Of a stretch of DNA of 8,277 bases, positions 1 to 5,251 are shown one piece after another (the first letter of the stretch is position 1; the number at the start of each line of letters is the position of its first letter). The stretch comes from an uncultured Collinsella sp. (GTDB lineage Bacteria > Actinomycetota > Coriobacteriia > Coriobacteriales > Coriobacteriaceae), in contig CATWCP010000044.1 in NCBI GenBank assembly GCA_958349325.1, forward strand, positions 1 through 8,277, read 5' to 3'. The position numbers and the translations under genes were made by a program. The notes under the pieces were generated by a model. It had not been told where the DNA came from and did not search any database. It saw only the letters and a program-made list of their open reading frames with translations.

Positions 1-257
1 AGAACCCGGCGCGCGTTTTTGGCATGTATCCGCGCAAGGGCTGTCTTGCCGAGGGTGCCGATGCCGACGTGTGCGTGTGGGATCCCAAGGCACGCTGGAC
101 GATCAGTGCCGCGACGCAGCATCAGGCTGTGGACTACACGCCACTCGAGGGTTTTGAGGCACATGGCCGCGCCAAGGCTGTGTTTGTGAACGGCGTGCTG
201 GCTGCGCGCGACGGCGAGCCCACTGGAGCCCAACCCGGCCGCTACGTGCCTCGCTAG
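1..257 (+). CDS. Dihydropyrimidinase / hydantoinase-family amidohydrolase, C-terminal fragment
   Basis: Only the last 84 codons are present, read in the frame beginning at base 3; the 5' part and all metal-binding catalytic residues lie upstream of the window. The visible part opens with NPARVFGMYPRKGCLAEG followed by ADADVCVWDP, which is the hallmark C-terminal segment of cyclic amidohydrolases of the dihydropyrimidinase/D-hydantoinase family, where the chain leaves the TIM barrel and completes the small beta-sandwich domain. It then has a DYTPLEGFEAHG segment and ends GRYVPR, also typical. Such enzymes hydrolyse cyclic ureides. In E. coli the homologue hyuA sits beside yqeA-yqeB-yqeC, and hydantoinase-like genes occur in anaerobic purine-degradation clusters, which matches the neighbours here. 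The gene is convergent with yqeC, with only 12 nt between the stop codons and no evident terminator. The family is clear; the substrate cannot be told from this fragment. Confidence 0.88.
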   Translation, partial: NPARVFGMYPRKGCLAEGADADVCVWDPKARWTISAATQHQAVDYTPLEGFEAHGRAKAVFVNGVLAARDGEPTGAQPGRYVPR

Positions 258-269
258 CAGGGGGTCCGG

Positions 270-1004
270 CTACTTGAGGCTGCTGGCGACGACGGGGCGG
301 TCGAGAGCTGCCTCGAAGCGGTCGGCCATCGTGGGGTCGCTGAGCGTGTCGACTTGGTTGAGCATGACGCGTGCGGTGCTGAGTTTCAGCGCCTGCATTT
401 CGGCATTGAGCACCTGGGCGACGCGCTCGGGCGTGGCGATGTCGGTGAGCTCGCAGCCGCAACGCTCGCAAAAGAGCTCGGGGCGGTGGACGGCTTCGTG
501 GATGGGCTTGCCGAGCCCTGAGGCGCCGACGATCCAGACGATGTTGGCCGTGCCAGAGGGAATCACCGGCTCCCAGGCGGCGTGGGCCTTGAGCGGGAGC
601 CGCTTGCTGCCGTCCGCCTCGGCCAGGACGTAGTCAAAGCGCTGCGCCAGCTGGTCGAGCGGCTCGGCAGGGGAGGAGAGCTTGCCCGTCTGGGGGTCCA
701 AGACGCCTGCCTGGCAGATGCTTCCCCGCACAAGCCCCGCGCAGGCCTCGCAGGTGCAGCCTGAGGCGTGTGGGGCGCCCGGCTTCCAAGGCGCGGCGTC
801 CAGGCGACGATTCGACCCGTCCCATGGCACGCCGGCAACGGGAAGCATATGCGTGGTGGTGCAGAGGAGCACGCGGCCGCCAGCGCGCATGAGCTCAAGA
901 CCCAGCGTTTTGAGCAACGTCGACTTGCCGCCGCTGCCGATAATCGCGGTAATGCCCGGCTCGATCCTGAGCGCCGAGGCAAGATTGCCGCTAACCGTTT
1001 CCAT
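270..1004 (-). CDS. yqeC: Selenium cofactor biosynthesis protein YqeC
   Basis: A 244-residue P-loop protein of the YqeC family, an accessory factor linked to selenium-dependent molybdenum hydroxylases; its exact reaction is not settled. The sequence shows a Walker A motif GSGGKST at residues 23-29, a TTTH segment at 49-52, the family signature EADGSKRLPLKAHAAWEPVI at about 129-148, and NQVD at 216-219, which resembles the base-recognition motif of GTPase-like proteins. Two cysteine clusters stand out: C83/C85/C88 (CTCEAC) and C179/C182/C184 (CERCGC). They could bind metal or handle selenium or sulfur, which is inference. Length is normal for the family. The ATG start at 1004 places the Walker motif near the N-terminus as expected, but its ribosome binding site is weak (GGCGGTGA just upstream). 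It is divergent from yqeB and convergent with the hydantoinase gene. Confidence 0.88.
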   Translation of the reverse strand: METVSGNLASALRIEPGITAIIGSGGKSTLLKTLGLELMRAGGRVLLCTTTHMLPVAGVPWDGSNRRLDAAPWKPGAPHASGCTCEACAGLVRGSICQAGVLDPQTGKLSSPAEPLDQLAQRFDYVLAEADGSKRLPLKAHAAWEPVIPSGTANIVWIVGASGLGKPIHEAVHRPELFCERCGCELTDIATPERVAQVLNAEMQALKLSTARVMLNQVDTLSDPTMADRFEAALDRPVVASSLK

Positions 1005-1106
1005 CTGTTCACCGCCGTATAATACTGTGATAATAAATAATCATCAGAGTAGCGGTCGAACCGCTTTTGCTCTGCTCAAACCGTAGCACAGGGAGGTGCC
1101 CCGGGA
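1005..1106. promoter_or_regulatory. Divergent yqeC / yqeB intergenic control region
   Basis: This 102-nt gap lies between the divergent start codons of yqeC and yqeB and should contain promoters for both. A perfect TATAAT at 1018-1023 on the + strand could be the -10 box for yqeB, but no good -35 box lies 15-18 nt upstream. On the - strand, TTCGAC (complement of 1055-1060) and TATTAT (complement of 1030-1035) are separated by 19 nt, a weak promoter candidate for yqeC. The stretch 1018-1041 is strikingly AT-rich in a GC-rich region. The assignments are tentative; only the divergent layout is firm. Confidence 0.4.
1045..1074. promoter_or_regulatory. Inverted repeat between yqeC and yqeB (candidate operator or leader hairpin)
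   Basis: AGCGGT (1051-1056) and ACCGCT (1060-1065) form a perfect 6-bp inverted repeat around CGA. A second pair, CAGAG (1045-1049) and CTCTG (1070-1074), extends the symmetry outward with unequal spacing. The site overlaps the candidate - strand -35 box of yqeC and would fall in the yqeB leader, so it could be a repressor site acting both ways or a small RNA hairpin. A short T-run follows the inner repeat, but the stem looks too small for a strong terminator. Confidence 0.3.
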
Positions 1107-1901
1107 ATGCTCGTTTATGTTCGCGGCGCCGGCGATATCGCCACGGGTGTCGCCGCTCGCTTGGTGCGCGCCGGCGTGTCGGTCGTTATGGCCGATATCG
1201 CGGTTCCCACGTGCATCCGCCGCACAATCAGTTTTTGCGAGGCTATTCGCCTGGGCGAGGTCCAGGTCGAGGGCATTCGCGCTCGCTTGGCGCAGACGCC
1301 GGCAGAGGCGCTCGAGATTACCCAAGCGGGGGATGTTGCCGTCGTGGTGGACCCTCAGGCCAAGATGCTCGATGAGCTTAAACCCGCGGCTGTGGTCGAC
1401 GCGATTCTGGCCAAGCGCAACCTGGGCACCACGCGCGACATGGCGCCTACCGTCATCGCCGTGGGGCCGGGCTTTACCGCGCCGGTCGATTGCGACGCCG
1501 TGGTCGAGACCATGCGCGGGCATTTTTTGGGCCGTGTCATTACCCAGGGCTCGCCCCAGCCCAACACGGGCGTGCCGGGCGTGATCGCCGGCTATGGCAA
1601 GGAGCGCGTTATCCACAGCCCCGCCGCCGGCGTGTTTCGGTCCGACCGCGCAATCGGCGACATCGTGAGCGCCGGAGACGTGATTGGCTACGCGGGCGAT
1701 ACGCCCATGTGCACGCAGATCGATGGCTGCCTGCGCGGGCTTTTGGCGAACGGCGTGCAGGTGACTGAGGGCTTTAAATGCGCCGATGTCGATCCGCGCG
1801 GCGATGCCAGCTATATCAACTACATTTCGGACAAGGCGACGTCGGTCGGCGGCGGCGTGCTCGAGGCACTCGCTATGCTCACCGATATCTTTAGAGGATA
1901 G
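1107..1901 (+). CDS. yqeB: Selenium-dependent molybdenum hydroxylase system protein YqeB (EF2563 family)
   Basis: A 264-residue protein of the YqeB/EF2563 family, found with selenium-dependent molybdenum hydroxylases and selD; it is thought to help install or mature the labile selenium cofactor, but its biochemistry is not established. The N-terminus VRGAGDIATGVAARL (residues 5-19) resembles a nucleotide-binding Rossmann turn. It is followed by the family-typical IAVPTCIRRTISFCEAI (31-47), a GPGF segment at 120-123, and HSPAAGVFR at 170-178. In the C-terminal half, IGDIVSAGDVIG (183-194) looks like a small barrel/biotinyl-like turn. Length is normal. The ATG start is supported by GGGAGG at 1091-1096, 10 nt upstream. 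It is the first gene of a two-gene + strand unit with the XdhC-family gene 9 nt downstream, and it is divergent from yqeC. Confidence 0.88.
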   Translation: MLVYVRGAGDIATGVAARLVRAGVSVVMADIAVPTCIRRTISFCEAIRLGEVQVEGIRARLAQTPAEALEITQAGDVAVVVDPQAKMLDELKPAAVVDAILAKRNLGTTRDMAPTVIAVGPGFTAPVDCDAVVETMRGHFLGRVITQGSPQPNTGVPGVIAGYGKERVIHSPAAGVFRSDRAIGDIVSAGDVIGYAGDTPMCTQIDGCLRGLLANGVQVTEGFKCADVDPRGDASYINYISDKATSVGGGVLEALAMLTDIFRG

Positions 1902-1910
1902 AAGGCGGCA

Positions 1911-2954
1911 ATGGAAAAGCTCGATGTTGTAAATGCGGCGCTTGCCGCCCTGCGTGCTGGCGAGACGTGCGAGCTCGTGGTCGTGGCCGGCACGGCGGGG
2001 TCGTCGCCGCGCGGCGTGGGCGCCTGGATGGCCGTCTTTGCCGACGGCAGCCAGGCGGGCACTATCGGCGGCGGCAAGATTGAGCTCTTTGCGCTGGATG
2101 AGGCGCGCGAACTCCTGAGCGCGGGACAGTCGCGTCTGGTCCGCTACACCATGGGCGGCGAGAACTCCGATACCGGCATGATCTGCGGCGGAGCCATCTG
2201 CCTGTGCTATCTGCATCTGGATGCGACCCAGGCACCGTTGTTCCAGGAAATTGCCGACGCCTTGGCGTATCGACGTATCGGCGACTTCGTCATCGACTTT
2301 GAGCCGTTTATCGCGAGCGCGCTCGAGGGCGATGTGGCCGAGTACCATGGCGAGGCATCGCGCCATACCATTGCGGGCTGCCCCGGGCTTTCACTGGTGG
2401 AGGAGGGGAGTAACGTCACCTACACTAATGCCGCCTCCGAGATTCCTCCCGCGCACATCGAGACGCTCTGCCCCGAGGGCCTGACCTATATCTTTGGCTG
2501 CGGACACGTGGGTGCCGCGACGGCGCGCGTGCTCACGGCGGCGGGCTTTGCCGTCGTGGCCTGCGATGACCGCCCCGGCACGTTGACGCCCGAATGGGTG
2601 CCCGGTGTCTACGATCGTCGCCTGGTCGATTACAAGAACCTGAGCGAGCTGTGTCCCATCGGTCCGCGCGACTTGGTGGTCGTCGCCACGGCGGGTCACA
2701 AGTCCGATATCGACGTGGTGATTCAGGCCATGCGCGCCAAGCCTGCCTACCTGGGCTGTCTGGGTTCGCGCCGCAAGACGGCCTTTGTGCGTGCCCGCCT
2801 GGAGCAGGAAGGTTTTACGCAGGACCAGATCGACGAGCTGCACCTTCCGATCGGCGTTGCCATCGAGGCCGAGGACCCCGAGGAGATCGCCATCTCCATC
2901 GCCGCCGAGATGATCCACCTGCGCCGCACCAAACTCGTCCCCCGCAAGCGCTAA
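1911..2954 (+). CDS. XdhC/CoxI-family molybdenum hydroxylase maturation protein
   Basis: A 347-residue XdhC-family protein. Members bind molybdenum cofactor and assist its terminal sulfuration (or, in selenium systems, probably selenation) before insertion into xanthine dehydrogenase-type enzymes in the cytoplasm. The N-terminal XdhC_CoxI domain shows GTAGSSPRGVGA at residues 27-38, TIGGGKIE at 51-58 and MICGG at 90-94. The C-terminal Rossmann domain starts at YIFGCGHVG (193-201) and carries DDRP at 219-222, LGCLGSRRKT at 281-290, and a closing LPIGVAIEAEDPEEIAISIA block at 312-331, all typical. Both domains are present, so the gene looks complete. The start is supported by GAAGG at 1901-1905, overlapping the yqeB stop codon, which suggests co-transcription and coupling. 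A long terminator-like hairpin begins 17 nt after the stop. The link to a selenium enzyme is inferred from yqeB and yqeC beside it. Confidence 0.88.
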   Translation: MEKLDVVNAALAALRAGETCELVVVAGTAGSSPRGVGAWMAVFADGSQAGTIGGGKIELFALDEARELLSAGQSRLVRYTMGGENSDTGMICGGAICLCYLHLDATQAPLFQEIADALAYRRIGDFVIDFEPFIASALEGDVAEYHGEASRHTIAGCPGLSLVEEGSNVTYTNAASEIPPAHIETLCPEGLTYIFGCGHVGAATARVLTAAGFAVVACDDRPGTLTPEWVPGVYDRRLVDYKNLSELCPIGPRDLVVVATAGHKSDIDVVIQAMRAKPAYLGCLGSRRKTAFVRARLEQEGFTQDQIDELHLPIGVAIEAEDPEEIAISIAAEMIHLRRTKLVPRKR

Positions 2955-2971
2955 TCGCATCCCCACCAATA

Positions 2972-3045
2972 AGTTGCGGTGAAATACGGACTGTTTAAGC
3001 CTGTTAGGCCGCCAAACAGTCCCTATTTCACCGCAACTGCTTTTT
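2972..3045 (+). terminator. Very long near-perfect hairpin with T-run after the XdhC-family gene
   Basis: Arms 2972-2996 and 3014-3038 are 25 nt each and complementary except for one C:C mismatch (2987 with 3023). The 17-nt loop (2997-3013) contains its own small inverted repeat GCCT-GTT-AGGC (2999-3009). TTTTT follows at 3041-3045, two bases after the stem. It is well placed to end the yqeB-xdhC transcript before the ribosomal operon. The stem is far longer than a normal intrinsic terminator and its lower part is not especially GC-rich, so it may instead be, or derive from, a dispersed palindromic repeat element. Confidence 0.6.
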
Positions 3046-3064
3046 GGGACCCATTTGTGCGGGG

Positions 3065-3080
3065 GAGTTGTGGAGTTGTG
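3065..3080. repeat. Tandem 8-bp repeat GAGTTGTG x2
   Basis: Two exact adjacent copies of GAGTTGTG occupy 3065-3072 and 3073-3080, 20 nt upstream of the candidate -35 box of the rplE promoter. It may be a chance slippage product or a paired protein-binding site; nothing in the sequence decides this. Confidence 0.4.
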
Positions 3081-3099
3081 CAGGCAGACGAGGTTTTTC

Positions 3100-3128
3100 T
3101 GGAAATACACTCCCGATGCGCGTATAGT
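3100..3128 (+). promoter_or_regulatory. Candidate promoter for the rplE operon
   Basis: TGGAAA (3100-3105, 4 of 6 to TTGACA) and TATAGT (3123-3128, 5 of 6 to TATAAT) are separated by an ideal 17 nt. Transcription would start near 3135 and give a leader of about 130 nt before rplE. A promoter is expected here because a terminator-like hairpin and unrelated genes precede rplE. This is the best sigma-70-type match I see in the gap. Confidence 0.55.
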
Positions 3129-3134
3129 ACCGAT

Positions 3135-3265
3135 TGTTTTGTCGGCTCCTGCTGTGTCGAGTCCAAACCGCAAAATGCCATGAGCGGCGCGGATGCAGCC
3201 AGGAGGCACGAGGACAACCCATCGTGGCCACGCCCCGTGCTTAAAACCCCAAGAAGGAGTGAACA
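3135..3265 (+). promoter_or_regulatory. rplE: 5' leader of the rplE operon, with weak secondary structure
   Basis: This stretch has no credible gene: ATG at 3175 reads only two codons, and ATG at 3180 runs out of frame into rplE. It contains the palindrome CGTGGCCACG (3223-3232) enclosed by a possible 7-bp stem (3204-3210 with 3236-3242, one G:T). Leaders of ribosomal operons are often bound by one of their own products, so a control element is plausible, but I cannot match it to a known S8 or L-protein site. The ribosome binding site AAGGAG at 3254-3259 lies beyond the stem and appears exposed. Confidence 0.3.
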
Positions 3266-3823
3266 ATGGCAGAAGAGAAGTATGTGCCGCGTCTGAAGAC
3301 CAAGTACAACAACGAGGTCAAGCAGCAGCTTCAGGACAAGTTCCAGTACGAGAACGTCATGATGATCCCCAAGTTTGAGAAGATCGTCGTGAACATGGGT
3401 GTCGGCGAGGCCGCTACCGATTCCAAGGCCATCGACGGTGCCGTGCGCGACCTGCGCGCCATCACCGGCCAGCAGCCGATGATCACCCGTGCCCGCAAGT
3501 CCATCGCTACCTTCCGCCTGCGCGCTGGTATGCCGATCGGCTGCAAGGTTACCCTGCGTGGCGACCGTATGTGGGAGTTCTTCGATCGTCTGACCTCCGT
3601 CGCGATCCCCCGTATCCGCGACTTCCGCGGCATCTCCGCCAAGAGCTTCGACGGCCGTGGTAACTTCTCCATGGGCGTCACCGAGCAGCTCATCTTCCCC
3701 GAGATCGACTTCGACTCCGTCGATCACCAGCGTGGTATGGACATCACTTTCGTGACCACCGCCAACACCGATGAGGAGGCCAAGGCCCTTCTGGACGCCT
3801 TCGGTTTCCCGTTCAAGAAATAG
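3266..3823 (+). CDS. rplE: 50S ribosomal protein L5
   Basis: Full-length L5 of 185 residues. L5 binds 5S rRNA with L18 and L25-type proteins in the central protuberance of the large subunit and contacts tRNA and the small subunit. Recognisable blocks are PKFEKIVVNMGVGEA (residues 35-49), ITGQQPMITRARKSIATFRLR (about 66-86), GCKVTLRGDRMWEFFDRL (92-109), IPRIRDFRGIS (114-124) and the C-terminal LLDAFGFPFKK. The ATG start has a strong upstream AAGGAG. In most bacteria rplN and rplX sit directly upstream; here the preceding gene is an unrelated XdhC-family gene 311 nt away, so rplE is the first gene of this transcription unit. Codon use is strongly biased to AAG, CGT/CGC and CTC/CTG, as expected for a highly expressed gene and unlike the upstream genes. 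Confidence 0.98.
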   Translation: MAEEKYVPRLKTKYNNEVKQQLQDKFQYENVMMIPKFEKIVVNMGVGEAATDSKAIDGAVRDLRAITGQQPMITRARKSIATFRLRAGMPIGCKVTLRGDRMWEFFDRLTSVAIPRIRDFRGISAKSFDGRGNFSMGVTEQLIFPEIDFDSVDHQRGMDITFVTTANTDEEAKALLDAFGFPFKK

Positions 3824-3877
3824 GTTCACCTGCCCTATAAGCGCCGTTCCCACAAGGGGGCGGCGCTTGGGGCGAAC
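3824..3877 (+). promoter_or_regulatory. Extended stem-loop between rplE and rpsZ
   Basis: The 79-nt gap between rplE and rpsZ holds a 13-bp stem (3839-3851 with 3856-3868, two G:T pairs) closed by an ACAA tetraloop. The pairing continues below: GCCC (3832-3835) with GGGC (3870-3873) and GTTC (3824-3827) with GAAC (3874-3877), leaving a 4-nt bulge on the left side only. It begins right after the rplE stop. No T-run follows, so it is not an intrinsic terminator, and the rpsZ ribosome binding site at 3891-3896 stays free. A role in mRNA processing, stability or ribosomal-protein feedback is possible. Confidence 0.55.
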
Positions 3878-3902
3878 AATACTCTATGTGAGGAGGATAT
3901 AA

Positions 3903-4088
3903 GTGGCTAAGACATCGATGATCGTCAAGTGCAATCGCAAGCAGAAGTTCTCTACTCGTGAGTACACGCGCTGCCAGCGCTGCGGCCGTCCGCACTCTGT
4001 GTACCGCAAGTTCGGCCTGTGCCGTGTCTGCTTCCGCGAGCTTGCACTCAAGGGCGAGCTTCCCGGCGTTAAGAAGGCCAGCTGGTAA
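3903..4088 (+). CDS. rpsZ: 30S ribosomal protein S14, zinc-binding type Z
   Basis: A 61-residue S14 of the short zinc-ribbon form. S14 sits in the head of the small subunit and contacts 16S rRNA. The zinc ligands are C24, C27, C40 and C43 (CQRC and CRVC), all present, and the C-terminus LPGVKKASW is diagnostic of the family. The start is GTG, supported by AGGAGG at 3891-3896 and by the usual MAKTSMIVK N-terminus. Having the zinc form in the operon is common in Gram-positive bacteria; many such genomes also keep a zinc-free S14 elsewhere, which cannot be judged here. Confidence 0.97.
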   Translation: MAKTSMIVKCNRKQKFSTREYTRCQRCGRPHSVYRKFGLCRVCFRELALKGELPGVKKASW

Positions 4089-4143
4089 GTCACTACCAGC
4101 GTTTCAAGCATCAGTTTGGAACAGGGAAAACGCGCTAAATAGG

Positions 4144-4166
4144 CTTTGCCGTTAAGGGCGGCGAAG
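4144..4166 (+). promoter_or_regulatory. Stem-loop between rpsZ and rpsH
   Basis: CTTTGCCG (4144-4151) pairs with CGGCGAAG (4159-4166) over 8 bp with one G:T, around a 7-nt loop. It lies in a 119-nt gap, the longest inside this operon. A weaker 6-bp pairing GCGTTT/AAACGC (4099-4104 with 4128-4133) lies just before it. No T-run follows. The rpsH ribosome binding site AAGGAG (4195-4200) is outside the stem. Because rpsH encodes S8, the classic repressor of spc operons, this gap is a reasonable place to look for feedback control, but no S8 target was recognised. Confidence 0.45.
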
Positions 4167-4207
4167 AACCAAGAGCACGTGTTCATCAAGAACGAAGGAG
4201 AATCTGT

Positions 4208-4606
4208 ATGAACCTTACAGACCCGATCGCAGATATGCTTACGCGCATCCGTAACGCTAACTCTGTGAACAAGGCCACGGTCTCCATGCCGAGCAGCAAG
4301 AAGCTCGTCGAGATCGCTCGTGTTCTGCACGAGGAGGGCTACATCGAGGGCTACGATGTCGAGGACACCGTTCCCCAGAAGACTCTGCACATCACGCTTA
4401 AGTATGGTCCCAAGAAGGCTAAGGTCATCAACGGCATCCGCCGCATTTCCAAGCCGGGCCTGCGTAAGTACACCGGCGTTGCCGACATGCCCCGCGTCCG
4501 CGGTGGCCTTGGTACCGCCATTATTTCCACCAGCCATGGCGTCATGACCGACCGCGATGCTCGCAAGCACAACGTCGGCGGCGAGATCATCGCTTACGTC
4601 TGGTAA
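4208..4606 (+). CDS. rpsH: 30S ribosomal protein S8
   Basis: A 132-residue S8, an early-assembling protein that binds helix 21 of 16S rRNA in the small-subunit platform. In E. coli it also represses the spc operon by binding its mRNA. The N-terminal MNLTDPIADMLTRIRNA and the C-terminal blocks GLGTAIISTSHGVMTD (about 101-116) and the terminal VGGEIIAYVW are unmistakable; the last carries the rRNA-binding surface of the family. Length is standard. The ATG start has AAGGAG 7 nt upstream. It is followed by rplF after 33 nt. Confidence 0.98.
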   Translation: MNLTDPIADMLTRIRNANSVNKATVSMPSSKKLVEIARVLHEEGYIEGYDVEDTVPQKTLHITLKYGPKKAKVINGIRRISKPGLRKYTGVADMPRVRGGLGTAIISTSHGVMTDRDARKHNVGGEIIAYVW

Positions 4607-4639
4607 TTCGCTCGGTAGGTAGAAGGAAAGGAGATCACC

Positions 4640-5176
4640 GTGTCTCGTATCGGTAATAAGCCTGTCCAGATTCCCGCCGGAGTCGAAGTGGCAGTCAACG
4701 GCAACAACGTTGTCGTCAAGGGCCCCAAGGGCCAGCTCGAGCTCGATGTCTTTGAGAAGCTCGCTATCAACGTCGAGGACAACGTCCTCACCGTTTCCCG
4801 TCCCGACGACGAGCGTGAGACCCGTGCCCGCCACGGCCTCACCCGCGCCCTCATCCACAACATGGTTGTTGGCGTTTCCGAGGGCTTCGAGAAGAAGCTC
4901 GAGCTCGCCGGCGTCGGTTACCGCGTGCAGCAGAAGGGTAAGAACCTCGAGTTCTCCCTGGGCTTCTCGCACCCCGTGATCGTCGAGGCTCCCGAGGGCA
5001 TCACCTTCGAGGTTCCCGACAACACCCACGTGAACGTCAAGGGTATCAACAAGCAGCAGGTCGGTCAGATCGCCGCTGAGATCCGCGGCCATCGTCCTCC
5101 CGAGCCTTACAAGGGCAAGGGTATCCACTACGTTGGCGAGCACATCCGCCGTAAGCTGGGTAAGGCCGCCAAGTAG
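4640..5176 (+). CDS. rplF: 50S ribosomal protein L6
   Basis: A 178-residue L6, a large-subunit protein near the factor-binding site and the sarcin-ricin loop. Two tandem L6 domains are visible: the N-terminal one from MSRIGNKPVQIP, and the second from about residue 83 with KLELAGVGYRV at 86-96. The signature PEPYKGKGIHY at 154-164 is intact. The start is GTG, supported by AAAGGAG at 4627-4633 and the conserved MSRIG N-terminus. Length is normal for the family. Confidence 0.98.
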   Translation: MSRIGNKPVQIPAGVEVAVNGNNVVVKGPKGQLELDVFEKLAINVEDNVLTVSRPDDERETRARHGLTRALIHNMVVGVSEGFEKKLELAGVGYRVQQKGKNLEFSLGFSHPVIVEAPEGITFEVPDNTHVNVKGINKQQVGQIAAEIRGHRPPEPYKGKGIHYVGEHIRRKLGKAAK

Positions 5177-5201
5177 TCGTAACCGACTCACTCGCATAAG
5201 A

Positions 5202-5223
5202 CCAGCACCCCGTCAGGTGCTGG
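5202..5223 (+). promoter_or_regulatory. Stem-loop between rplF and rplR
   Basis: CCAGCACC (5202-5209) and GGTGCTGG (5216-5223) form a perfect 8-bp stem around a 6-nt loop in the 75-nt rplF-rplR gap. A TTTTT run occurs at 5235-5239, but it is 11 nt beyond the stem and overlaps the approach to the rplR ribosome binding site (AGGAG, 5240-5244), so a normal intrinsic terminator is unlikely. Partial attenuation or mRNA processing remains possible. Confidence 0.5.
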
Positions 5224-5251
5224 CAAGATCAACCTTTTTAGGAGTTTACGT

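Noticed and set aside
1044..2366. 440-codon open frame on the - strand opposite yqeB and the XdhC-family gene
   Set aside because: It is the complement of two well-recognised genes in GC-rich DNA, its translation is low-complexity (rich in Arg, His, Ala) and no family is recognisable. Long antisense frames are expected by codon bias here.
270..2954. Selenocysteine codon (in-frame TGA) in the selenium-related genes
   Set aside because: yqeC, yqeB and the XdhC-family gene read through without any internal stop, and the selenium in this enzyme class is a cofactor ligand rather than a selenocysteine residue.
2391..3266. Open frames crossing the 2955-3265 gap on either strand
   Set aside because: They begin or end inside xdhC-type or rplE coding sequence, cross the long palindrome, and lack a good ribosome binding site or recognisable product.
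3884..5197. 437-codon open frame on the - strand opposite rpsZ, rpsH and rplF
   Set aside because: It spans three conserved ribosomal genes and their gaps, and its Leu/Asp/Val-rich translation matches nothing. It arises from the strong codon bias of the + strand genes.
5202..5239. Intrinsic terminator between rplF and rplR
   Set aside because: The stem is perfect but the T-run is 11 nt away and abuts the rplR ribosome binding site, and downstream genes clearly belong to the same operon.
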